DNA of 64,000 nt from Dirofilaria immitis (taxonomy: Eukaryota > Nematoda > Chromadorea > Rhabditida > Onchocercidae). Under the pieces are notes generated by a model. The model ran no database searches, had not been told where the DNA came from, and saw only the letters and a list, made by a program, of their open reading frames with translations. Numbering within the stretch: position 1 is the stretch's first letter; each line of letters starts with the position of its first letter. The translations under genes and the position numbers were made by a program. Shown here piece by piece: positions 1 through 11,938 of this stretch. Location of the stretch: assembly GCA_024305405.1 (NCBI GenBank), contig JAKNDB010000086.1, forward strand, positions 929,001-993,000, given 5' to 3'.

Positions 1-3
1 GAA

Positions 4-74
4 ATATGATCAACTCCGATTTCGCTTAAATTATACAAAAAGAACAAATATGATCAACTCCAATTTCGCTTAAA
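4..74. repeat. 27-bp direct repeat, two copies, period 44
   Basis: A 27-base unit starting ATATGATCAACTCC occurs at 4-30 and 48-74 with one difference. It lies in the second GOPC intron at the window edge, so more copies may exist outside. Confidence 0.8.
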
Positions 75-113
75 GGGAAACATTTTTATCCTAAAAATGG
101 AACCATAAGCGAC

Positions 114-773
114 CTCTTGGCACAAATTGGACTGGAAAATTGTTTGTGCTTTATGGACGAGCTGAGCGAATGCACCACTAAGTGCAGTCATCTTTTGACG
201 GCTCTCAAACATTATATCTGCCTGGAAAGCCAAGAGGTTCTTCAATTTCAAGAAGTGTTGATAAAATTAGGTAATCCATACCGACTAAAGCAAATCATTT
301 AGGAGCGACAATTGAAATTCTTTAAATAGCATCGTTCCAATTTTACAGATTTGATCTCAAGATGTGAAATAGTCTGCACAATAATTTCGTATGATAGAAG
401 ATGAAAAAGTTTGTCCGAAATAAATTCATCGCATTAATGCTAGTGTTGCTGTTTGCACTAAATTAGCATTTATGATATAAGTTAAATTCATTAATTAGAG
501 ATCGGATCTATGACATATGTAAATAAAGCATTTAAAAATTCCAATTAAATTCAATGAAATCAATTTTCTAGTAAAATCAAAAAATTGATATTAAAAACAG
601 AAAATAATTGATATTAGAAAGAGAAAATCAGTTACCTGATCAGAATCAATTTCGCCTAGCAATAAATCCAAGTCAACAAATGCTTTATCGAAATCCTTTT
701 CCAGAGCATCCAGCCAGATCAACATTGGACCAACAATTGGACACTCGTCCAATGCTGTCATTCTGTAACACAT
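114..773 (-). CDS. GOPC: GOPC homologue (Golgi PDZ and coiled-coil protein), 5' part
   Basis: Two minus-strand exons are visible: 636-773 and 114-221, and the gene continues off the left edge. Exon 1 encodes [20 protein letters not shown]; exon 2 encodes [20 protein letters not shown]. Both closely match the N-terminus of animal GOPC (PIST/CAL), which begins with this block before its coiled coils and PDZ domain. The junction is phase 0 with a good donor (CAG|GTAACT) and acceptor (TTTCCAG). The start is ATG 773 or ATG 761 (minus); a TTTATCAG acceptor lies just upstream and could receive a spliced leader. The family acts at the trans-Golgi, sorting membrane proteins through its PDZ domain; coiled-coil and PDZ parts are outside the window. 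The exon 2 end (CAAGAG|GTCGCT) is a weaker donor. Identity is well supported by the two exons. Confidence 0.88.
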
Positions 774-2476
774 TTCGGACTTATACCTGATAAACATTCT
801 ACACAAATACGAAATAAGCATTTGTATAGGATTCAAATAAATGATCTTGCACGAATAACTTGCGATGTCGTGCTACAGCTTCTATTGAGCATTAAGTTGA
901 GTTCAGGATATTAGATTTAAACATTTGAAAGATTCGATTTCTTACAATCAAAAGACATAATGTTCCATTCAATAAAATACATTTCAGATGAAATTCTAAA
1001 TTAACATATAAAATGACCAGCAGAAATGTTAGAAAAAAGTTTTAACTAAATACAGTTTTATTTACCTAAAGGGAGGGTAAAGTGAATGAAAAACAAAATT
1101 TTAAATATTAAAATAGCCACAGCGAATCTAAGTCATCGTATGGGTGGAAATTTCGGAAGAATCAACTGCATGCAAATTACTGCTTATTTTTATAAGGAAC
1201 TTTTGCATATTAGTTTGATTCGACTTTTGATAAGTTGATAAGAGCAATAAATATGCTTAAAATATGTTTGAAAGTATTTATCGGAAAATTATAAAAGATT
1301 AGATATTATTATGAAAAAAAGGAACTCGAATATTACTTAAGATCATAGGTGACAGGAAAAGCAATAGTAAGATATATTAATTTGCATTGCAACGGAAATT
1401 TAAAGAAAAATACGATTGTAAAATTACATTTGTTATCTTGAAAGAAAGACAGGAACAATTTAGTCGGGATGCAAAGGCTAATGAATCAAATTTTCCAAAC
1501 AGTTGAACAATACAATTTTAACCGAATCATTTCTAAATCTCAATTTATCATTCATCTTGTTCATTCAAAATTTGCTTAAAGTTATCTATTCATGCAGCCA
1601 AGTGTACATGAAATAATAATACAATCATTTCTAACAGTTGGAAAATAACCAAAGGAATATATTTAAGGAAAAGCAAATATGCGGGAAGGCACCGACCTCA
1701 TGGATGCTTTATTTTAACAATGTATTCTTAATGAAGATAAGCAAACTGTCGGCTTAATTTCTAAATTATTTTGCATAATCTACTGGCAGTCCTGTTCACC
1801 ATCTTTATTCGCGATATATCCTCAAAAATTAGGTTTCTAATACAACAGATTTGGTAATCTTTCAATTTGAGTTTAGAATTTTAAATTTGTCAAAACCTGC
1901 TCACAAAAAGCTTCTATATCTTGGATAACAGAATGAGTCAGTCAAAATATTTTCTAGAGCTATTTCAGGAAACATAAATTTTTTACTTCAATTTTGGATC
2001 CTCAAAATTCTTTTCTTGAATCACCCCTCATAATTCCTTTTGTCCTTGTGATTGAAAGAAATCGAAATCAATGTCTAGTATCAATTCTCGAAGCCACAAT
2101 AAATATGTTTTGACTCGTTCTCTTATCAGCAAACAATCCAATAAAAAAGAAATTTCAGAAATTTGATGCGATCACTGCTAGAAGCCATGTTAAACATCGT
2201 ATACAATATACTATGACTAATAATTCATTTAGAAAACACTGCCAGAAGCATCGGAAGGCTAAAGAAAATCGAAGATTTTTTTGTAAATAAGCAAAATTAT
2301 AAAAGTGAAGAAAACAAACAAAGTTGTCCACTTGATAATCTAAAGAGAAAAATTTAATCGTTTCATAAGAAAATGAAGAAGGCGAATCGGACTGCTTAAA
2401 CGGCTATTATTTCTCGTTCTTCAAATCATTCAAAAGGACGATAATTCCTAAGAGAGTACTAAAATCACTCATCCTT

Positions 2477-2497
2477 TATATATATATATATATATAT
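2477..2497. repeat. (TA)n microsatellite
   Basis: About ten uninterrupted TA units in noncoding DNA. Confidence 0.95.
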
Positions 2498-5400
2498 TAG
2501 TAAAGTTTAAATAAACGGAAACTTTTTTCATAGATCTCCTAATTTTTCAGTTTTTCTAAACTACTTCTCAAAAACTTATATGTCTTCTTGGGTGATTCAG
2601 GAAATAAGCTTTCAATCACAGCTTTTCCATTTAAAAATTAACATTATATAATTTCTTCATTTTCTACTGAAGAAATTTTCGCAGAAATACAAATCAATCC
2701 GAGTCTTTCTTTCTATCTTAAAAATTTGAATCTCATCAGTTTCATGTCGCCAAATGAAAAGTATCTGAACTAACATAAATATGTTAACCATTTTAATTTC
2801 TATTCGCAAATAAACCGATACACCATAATTCCACTCCTCATTTCCATCTAAAACCAAATAAAATTCTCCCATGGGTCTTTTGCATGCATTGAGAGAATCA
2901 TTCTTTCTCTTCCATTTTCGAGTTACTTCGTCAACCTTATCAACAAATATTCTCCTAATTATAATCATAGAAAGTAAATGTATAATTTCTTCTTACTTCA
3001 ATTAAAATGTGTTGTACTATCATTTCAGAAGCAACCTTGAATATTTTGATAGGAATCCAAAAAAGTGCGAAAATTTTTCTAAGTGGAGTTCTACTTGAAA
3101 TAAAAAAACTTTCGCCCAATTTTTTGTATCTTTTTCCCACTGAATAAAATTTTAATAACAGTTAAGTCGAAAATGAAAAAAGATAACTAATGAAAATTTG
3201 AAAAATCAAAACAAGTGGAATGAATGCCATATAACTGCTAGTAGGAGATAGTATATTGCAATTCTATGTCTGAACTGGAATCTATTAGAAAAATTTGTTT
3301 GCAACTGAATTGCTAATAAAAATCAAATAGTAAAAACTGCATTAATTATTTAACGAATCTCCATGAATGAAGCTAAAAGATTATTCTCGAACTATCAATA
3401 TCCTTTTCAATATTGTTTGAGATGCATTTGTAAAATTAGTGCAATATTTGTAGCATAACATTTCAAGAATAAAACCACCGAAAAAATCGTCAAACTTATC
3501 GCATCGTTCCGTTCACTTCTGAAATGAATGAAACAAATACAAAATTAAATAGCATTTAAGCTCGAGACAAGAAGTACCGTAGGAGAAAGTAATCTCTTTC
3601 TACTCTTAACAACTTTATCAGTAACAATTGATTCCGATCCTCCATTTCCAATAAATTCCTACTAGGCGCTTCTTTGTTTTTTCTATCCTTATATCCATCA
3701 AAATGACAAAAACATTGGAGCTGTAAAAAATGATGGAAAAAGAATATTTTTCCGGTGTTTAAAGCTGCTATTCTTTTCTATTCTCTTCTAATTTAGCTTA
3801 TATCATCAAGATATGCTTAAAGCTAAACTAAGTACATAAATGAAGTTTTCAACAAAATTTATCAATTTAAGTTAGCTCTCTATAGATAATTCAAGTATGA
3901 GCATGGATTTCGCTAAAGAAACAGAGTATCATGATAATAACAATGAGAATGAAAAAGCAAACAGTACGACATGCATTATCTTATCAGTTCATTTCAATTA
4001 AAAGGAATAATAAACAAATCATATCGGTCAGAATTCTCCATGGAAGAAGCAAAAGAGACAGTAAGGAATAATATTATTATAAGCGATACATTAATAAGCC
4101 TTGGGCAAATTATAAGTTTGTTATAAAATAAAACGTAAGGAAAAAAATGAGAAAACTTCTTATAGAAAAAAAAGAAAAAAATTAAATGATAGAATTAATA
4201 AAATAATTTAACCTCTACAAGTGAATAGAGCTAGCTTATTGATCGATTCATACTACCATCAATTAATTTATTGATTCACTGCAGTGAGTTTTTATAAGTT
4301 TATTGTATCAGCCAATTTATATTTGCATTTTTTTGTCAAGGATGGACAAATCACTCTATTATCGGTTATGCAAAAATGCCACAATCGTAATAATATCTCA
4401 GGGTTTCTGGGTTTCTGCTATTTGAAGCTATTTAAATTATCAGTTTGAAAGTGAAACATCATTAAATAAACGAATGAAACAAGCCTTTTATTAGATCAAA
4501 TATTTTTGAATATAAAAATTAGTGACATAAACAATGGACCCACAATAAAATACAGCGATAGAATAATTGGATAACTTTAATTATTATTAGCTACAGCACA
4601 AATATGGTAGCTTCGATGATTTTCTGTTTCAATATTTTGATTACTTTGTCTCTCTTCGAAAACTAAAATCTCGCATCTTTTTTAATCACTTCATCAGGAT
4701 ATTTTGATGCATTAAGATTGAGTTATTTTTTGGGAATTAGGATTAGATTAAAACGTTTAAAAAATAAGAAATAAAAAAATAGTTTAATAACCCAATCTAG
4801 TGCAAAAACGCTTCCGAATATTTGCATATGTAGATGATCTACATCGCGGGATGTAAATAAATAAAAATTTTGATAATAAAATTCTTGCGTGTAATAAAAA
4901 TTTGAAAATCGAAACAGCACTAATAAAGATGGATTAGAGAATTACTTAATATTGCCTGATGATTTCCTTTGCAAACTTATTTTGAAAAATAAATAAAAGG
5001 GGCCTTATTCTATTTCATAGTATAGAAATGTAGATGTATGATATAAATGTCCAAACAACTTTTGACAAATTTTTTCAACTTTTAAAAAGGCATTTCGTTT
5101 GAAGCCAGTTTAATTTTTATTATAAAGATAGGGTAATAAGCAATAGTTTAAATCAATGAACAGTGCAATCATACTGGCCTACTGTTGCAGGATATCGGGA
5201 TACTTTTCGAATAAGCATGCTCTCATGAAAATAATTTAACAGTTATAGAGAATTAAGTTATTTAAATCTTGCAACTGATAACTGCTATGTTAAGGTGGAA
5301 AGAATAATAATATCGGAATTTATTATAAATCATAAAACGATATGTATTATAGCACTCAGACATGCAATTTACAATTATCTGAGCTGAGCTGATAGCTCTA

Positions 5401-5817
5401 GTATCAGCGATGTAGTGATAGCATTATATCAGGAGTTTCGAAATCAAAGTTCACGAAATAATAATAAAATGATACCGACCAGTTTATTTGTATGCATATA
5501 ATTTGTAGCATTAATTTATAGTTAATTTAGTTGGTGTTATTAACTAATTAAAAGGTTTAACTTTTCTAAGAGTCAATAAAGACCTTCGAGTCTGTTTATT
5601 CTAAAATTACTCTCTAATTAGTTTCGTTCTTAATTTTCTGCGTAATTTCTCTACATTGTATATACAAATTGGAAATTTGTAAATGAATTTTTGTTCCATG
5701 TTCGAAACGTCTAGGAATAGACAATAACTGAATAATGGAACAAAGTAAAGCGAAGTTGTTGTCTGTGTCTGTCTGTTCGATCGAAGAGTAATGCAAATTG
5801 AAATAAATCAGAAATAT

Positions 5818-5934
5818 GAAAAGAAGGAAGGAAGGAAGAAATGAAGGAAGAAATGAAGGAAGGAATGAAAGACGGAATGAAAGAAGGAATGAAAGAGGGA
5901 AGGAAGGAAAGAAGAAAGGAAAGAAAGAAGAAAA
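5818..5934. repeat. Purine-rich GAAGGAAT-type tract
   Basis: About 117 bases almost wholly A and G on the plus strand, built of GGAA, GAAA and GGAATGAAA units, with only scattered T and one C. It is a degenerate minisatellite in intergenic DNA. Confidence 0.9.
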
Positions 5935-6388
5935 CCGTATGATTAAGAAATTTATTTTAAAATAGGGGTAAAGGAGAAGCTGCTTTACACTGGTAATCCC
6001 CTAAGGATGATTGCTGCTATTGCTCAGTCTTTAGCTAACTCTTACTAAAAGCAGCCTTTTTGATAATCCATCTAATAAGCCTTACCATTGGACTCCTTCA
6101 TCACCCCTTGCCCCAAAGTTCAACACAAATTTTCGTTATTTTCTTAACTCATTTTTATTACGACCATATTGTCTTCTATAAAATCAATAGCGTAATTAAT
6201 TGAAATATATCATTTTTACAATGCGAGATGAAACACTGCTAACTTCCTACTACTTGAAATTGGATTATCCAGCCTTGCTTAGAAACTGTGAAACACAAAG
6301 ATTTCAGTAATAACCTATAATGATAGCAGAAGCTAAACGAAGATATTGAAAATTACGTACAACTAAGGGATTTTAATTGCACTAAAGG

Positions 6389-6427
6389 TTGCTTTCTCGG
6401 TTTCGAAATGTTGCTTTCTCGGTTTCG
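6389..6427. repeat. 17-bp direct repeat, two copies, period 22
   Basis: TTGCTTTCTCGGTTTCG occurs at 6389-6405 and again at 6411-6427, identical, in noncoding DNA. Confidence 0.85.
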
Positions 6428-7180
6428 TGATATGATTTTTGGATTTGATCAAATAAAATGGAGAAAACTGATGGAAATATGAGATATAACTCTCCAAAAT
6501 TCAATAAAAAAGTCATAATATATAGGGAATGCAAGAATGTTACATATGTTTGAAAAAATGTCGGTGTGATCACAATTTAGTCAAAGTCAGGTAAAATTTT
6601 ATATTCAGGATTGTTTTCGATTGAATAACTTTGCATATATTGGATATCCCCTATCTTTGATATAAGACTGAATGCATCCTCTAGAACTATCTGATAATAA
6701 CAAAATCAGAAATTTAAATGAAAATATTATAGAATAAGTTTGATGAGGGAAGAAATTGAACGGCATCCACTATTTTATTATATTCTTCTAAAAAACTGGC
6801 ATATAAAAGACAATAATAGAATATTTTCACTCATCGAGAAGATAATCTGAAATACACCAAAATCATAAATTTATAGAGGATTCACCAAATATTTTATGAA
6901 TTTGCGATTAATTTCTATCAGCATTATTAATTCTCCATTTCAATATGCTATATTAATAATTATTAATCATTCCTGAATAGCGGGAAACTTTTTATGCATT
7001 CATAGCAATAAAAGAGAAAGCTTGATTCGAAATTACTTAACAAAAAGGTGCATTAGTTTTTGGTACCAAATCTTCAAATTATCAACATTTCAAGTCTAAC
7101 AAAAAAGAAAAAACCCAATGTGTATTAAGGTAAAGGTTCACAGAAGCAGAAGAAGTTTCAAACCTGTTGCGCCATGAGTT

Positions 7181-7870
7181 ATACCTTTACAAGTGTTATC
7201 TATCTCAAATATCGTGAATAGTTTATAAAAAGTATTCTCATTCAAAGAAATGCCATCTTATATTTATGTCATTGATGTTATAATAGATATCTTCTGAATG
7301 AGAAAAGATTTCTTTCAGCATTGTCGAAGCCAATGTCCTATTAGTAATGGCATATTAATAGTAATCCAAAAAGATTTCGAGATTTAGGCACGCGGCACAA
7401 TGCAGGAGGCATCACGGTACATGATAGCATTCGAACTCATGTGCTGCAAGCAAGTCGCTCATCTTCAAAAACACTAGTAATAATTACAAATTATGCCTCC
7501 AAAATTGCACAGGTTGGAAAACGGTGATAAAAATGTATGGTTATTACACGATTGTCATATGTTATTTGCATAGAAACGAAAAGACATTATCAGAGATAAA
7601 GTGAATGTATGTTTTGGAAAGACGGAGGAATGAAACTGAACTATGTATATCTTTTTCATATTAAGTCATTCTGGTATCATCGAAAGGTTTCGAAGTAATT
7701 GCATTAACAACGGTTGCATCTATATATAGAAGTTACTACGCAGTCCAAATCTTAAATCATCATCACGACAGTTTTGACGTCAGTTTAAGATGGCATTTCT
7801 TTGAATGAGAATACTTTTTATAAACTATTCACGACATTTGGGATGCGATAGATAACACGTGCAAAGGTAT
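7181..7870. repeat. Long inverted repeat (fold-back or MITE-like element)
   Basis: Arms at 7181-7260 and 7786-7870 are reverse complements. The inner 47 bases (7214-7260 against 7786-7832) match perfectly; the outer part matches with a few differences and one short gap. The arms enclose about 525 bases, including a stretch near 7385-7465 that is richer in G+C than its surroundings. No transposase frame is visible and I could not define target-site duplications. This is the form of a non-autonomous fold-back/MITE element or of a transcribed hairpin precursor; the sequence does not decide which. Confidence 0.75.
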
Positions 7871-9427
7871 ATCGATATTCGTAAGATTGCTACACAGACA
7901 TTCAAAGCTTGTTTCTCGCCAATCTTTTCTTTCGTTGTTTCCTGTGCATTTTCTGAGAAAGAAGATATTAATTCATACCGTTACTCCTTCGGATCTTATT
8001 TAAGTTTTTGACTCCCGTTTTCAAGTTTAACCTTTTACTGAGTGATTCTTGCATTATAATCATTGGTATTTCCTTTTACATTATAAAAATAAAAAAATAA
8101 AAAAGTAATACTCCCATTCTATAAATGTAAATGTGTAAAAAACTAATTTAAACCAAATGTGAAATATCCAAAAGCCTCATTCATTTATATTGTTTATTTT
8201 TTCGTGAGATTTTCTAAACACGAAAGTGAAACAATAATTTGTATATTTTTAATACTCCTATATTCAAAAGATGTTCAAATGCTTTTTTGAAATAAGTATA
8301 GCTAATATATCTAAAAAATTTGAAGGACAAAGGTTTTTGATCAAATATGAAAAAATGCTTAACAGATTAATTCTATAAAATAAAAATTCTATAAGATATC
8401 TATCCTTTTAAATAAACCTTAGCAATGTTAAGAAGTCCATTATATAGTTATATAGTATTTGCTATTATTCTGGAGATTATATATATCTTCATATGCAAAT
8501 TTTATAGGCTTAAAAAAGATAAAAGATTGAATTGGATCAGATCGAACATACTAAGAAAAAACATATTCTACTTTCCTTTTTATACTAGCAGTGCATGAGC
8601 AGTGCAAATCGATCAAATATATCAATATCATCTTTTAATATCTATCATTCCTCTAAAAACTTTGATTGTTCTATATTTCAAAGAAATTAATTAAATCAAG
8701 CATTTTCTATTTATAAACGAATACTCATCATTCTCTGCTGTTATTGATCATTTCCATCTTCACAATACTCCAAAACACAAATTTACTTTCAAAAAACAAA
8801 TTTATACAGGAAAAATTGGAAGCATTATAATGTATTGATAATAGTGCTAAGTAGAACTTGATCAAATCTGCGAATTATTCAGTAATCCCGATATTGGCTA
8901 TTGATGAAAGTAGTAAAAATGATAGCAGAATATAGTGGATAAGCTAAAATTTGTACAGCTAAAATTTCTCGCAACACGCTGGACCATGCTGAAACTAGAG
9001 CCATCTTGTATTGAAAAGTTGAAAAAAAAACAAATACATCTTAGACATTTGTTGCCGATGCATCTTTTCATCAGATTCTTGAAAGCGCAAACTTCATTGC
9101 AATAAGAAATGAAAAAGGCTACTTCCAGTTCGTGACTCAAAACTTCTTTTGATGATTACTTTGAGATACTTTGAGAAAACAGACAACAAATGACATCCGT
9201 CCGTGTTAACATTCCCTCGATTTTCTCCAGACCATTTTATTTCCGTTATATAATTAGGACATTCTAATATTTGACCAAAAATTAACAACATATTGTTTCA
9301 TTTTTCCTTTTCTGTTCCTCATTCTCTCTATCGAGTCTAGAAGATATAGCCTTAATGTTATGTTTAAAACAATCCGATATTGTTTCCTGTTTTTGCTGAT
9401 CTTCCAATCAAAATGGAATACAGTTAA

Positions 9428-9493
9428 AGAACCTGAAAGAGTATCGAAAGGTTTAGAGTAAGAACCTGAAAGAGTATCGAAAGGTTTAGAGTA
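9428..9493. repeat. Perfect 33-bp tandem duplication
   Basis: The 33-base unit starting AGAACCTGAAAGAGTATCG is present twice back to back (9428-9460 and 9461-9493) with no differences. This indicates either a recent duplication or an assembly stutter. Confidence 0.9.
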
Positions 9494-11938
9494 ATTGAAG
9501 TATGAAGTATGTGTTATTATCCATTTAACAAATTTACATTATTTAAACGGAATAAAGAATAAAACGACAAATCAAAACACTACGCACAAATTACAATGAA
9601 AACAAAAAGCATATAAAAATTGCAGTGCACAACCTTATATGAAGCCAAATGGAAAAAACATGTAAGTGGCCAAGAGAGAATAATAATAATAATAAAGAAG
9701 AAATGCCATGCTGCAGCCCTTGATGACTTTCGAAACAATCAATAGATATTAAATCTACAAATCAAAATTATATATTGCAGTAATAAACCTTCAAATCTCA
9801 ATTTTCAGTAGATCTCATGTTCAGTTTTATATTAAAATTACAATAAATTTCGTCCAAAATTGGCAAACATAATCGGAAAGTTTGAAAATGTGGGAAGAAA
9901 ATGAAATTCTAAATATGATAAATATATAACGATAAGAGAGTTAATGGTAACAACAATACCGCTAATAATAGTAATAATAATAATAATAATAGCAGTAATG
10001 AAAACAAAATAACATCTACGCAACTGACTTTTATTGGGCCAAAATTGTTATTATTATTTACAAATTTTTTGATGTCTAATACAACATCCAACAAAAAAAA
10101 AAAACAAACTCGAACCAATAAGAATCTTGTATTGATAGTTCCTTATCACTATCTTATTTTTTAATTGAACCAGAAGTAAATATTAGTTATTATTAACAAT
10201 AACAGTAGATATAGAAATGATCATAACAAATGTATACGGTCGTAAAAATTCATTTTGAGAAAAAGTAACAGCATAAAATGCTCGATCGTTTTAGAATAAA
10301 ATTTGGGTTTATTGGATGTTGTAGTCAAAATCCAAAAAGCTTTAACTTTTCTCTAATTTATTCTCGCGTTTCAAAAATGAATTTAGGAATTCAGTGGAAG
10401 TGCGGGATAAGTACAAATTTTGCTACGATCACAGTAAAAATAAAAAAAAATAAAAACATAGAAAATAAAAAAGTGCTTGAAAACAAAAAACATCGAAAAA
10501 AATTCTCCTATTCGTAAAAAAATAAACTTACATTTGAAAAATTTTGCAGAGATAAAATTAAAGAATATAATGATAAAACAGTTAAAAAATACAGCAACGT
10601 TACTAACAACTCAAAGGAATAATACAATCAAAAAGGCGAAAGCATGAATTAAAATGTCTGTAGATTCATTCCAGGTATTCAGTCATTCGCTGATCCCAAA
10701 CTACTGCATAAAAATATGATTGCATTTCTTTCCCTTTAACTTCCTTTCAACAGATTTCTTTTTAAACATTTAAAATCTAAGATAAGTTATTACTTCAGAA
10801 CTAACAATTAAATAAAGTTTATAAAAATCAGAATATGAAAATGTGTAACTGCAATAGAATTCAATAAAACAGCTGTAATAGAATTCAGTAAAATAATAAT
10901 AATAATAAGTAAAACATATTTCCGACAAAGGAAACCTATTATTTTCAATTGATAATTGAACACAATCTAGAAACGGGACGAATGGTTCAATGTAGCTACA
11001 AAGGGACCCAATTAAATTAATAATAATAATAACTGACTGAAATCCATTTGATAGTATATGATAAGCTTTAAAATATTAATAATAAGACAATTCAACTAAT
11101 AAGTGGGATAAAAGAAATTGAAAAAGAAATTTCATTTGGCAATCTTATGGAATAATGTCTCATTATTTTTTCGATAAAAATGCTAAAAATAAGAACGAAG
11201 CAAAGAAAACAGTTTTATCTCTATAATGAATCGAAAAGGAAAATATCACAGTCGTAGAAAATTTCAAAAAAATGGATATTATAGGCGTAAAATATAACCT
11301 ACTAGGAGGAAAAAGGATGTCCGGAGCAATAATTTGTACTACTAGAACAGTAAGGCATGACAAAACTATCCATATAGAAAGAATTATTATTATCTTACAG
11401 TGCAAACATTCGATTTATCACTACCTACGACTATAAAGTCAGATTTATAAGCATAGAGGAGCGGCAAAATTTTAGTAAAATGATTATTTTCGACGCTAGA
11501 CAAAAATAATCTAAGCAACGAAATGTAAACAAGAGTAAATGAATGAATGAATTACTCGTCAAAATGATATTGTGTAAGAGCAAATAATATACTATCAATG
11601 GTATATTCAATGCGAGGAAAATTTTCGGAAAATCGGTAACTTTCTAAATTAATACAGCAATTATGAAAATATCACAAAAAGTTCATGAAAAACTTCGTCG
11701 AGATACCCTTATGTCAGGATTCAGGTCTCTTCTCCTTTCCAATAAATAATAATAATTTTTATATATTATGACTTTATATTCTATAAAATCAAAATCAAAT
11801 GAAAGTCTAAAAATCCAAAAATGTAAGGGAATTTGATATTATAATTCAAATAAACACCGCCCAACACTCTACAAAGCTAATTTTTGCAATGCATACTTTT
11901 AATAACAATAGCTCCTCCAAACCATATTCTCTCATTTA

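Larger units (their letters stand above)
774..11938. other. Gene-poor stretch of about 11 kb between GOPC and FAM91A1
   Basis: I see no exon chain here that matches a known family. Short open frames exist on both strands (for example 2657-2968, 8898-9140 and 11163-11405, all minus), but their composition (F, I, L, S, K, N) is what A+T-rich noncoding DNA gives and none has a convincing splice partner. What it does hold is repeats: a TA run at 2477-2497, a purine tract at 5818-5934, a 17-base direct repeat at 6389-6427, an inverted repeat at 7181-7870 and a 33-base tandem duplication at 9428-9493. It contains the upstream region of GOPC and the 3' flank of FAM91A1. Confidence 0.6.

Noticed and set aside
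2657..2968. 103-codon minus-strand open frame
   Set aside because: No recognisable motif, no splice partner, and length is compatible with chance on this base composition.
7385..7465. G+C-rich stretch with TTCGAAC resembling a tRNA T-loop
   Set aside because: No matching T stem, anticodon arm or acceptor stem could be drawn, and it lies inside the fold-back element.
11163..11405. 80-codon hydrophobic minus-strand open frame that could be a small membrane protein
   Set aside because: Ile/Leu/Phe/Ser-rich translations arise readily from A+T-rich noncoding DNA; no conserved feature seen.
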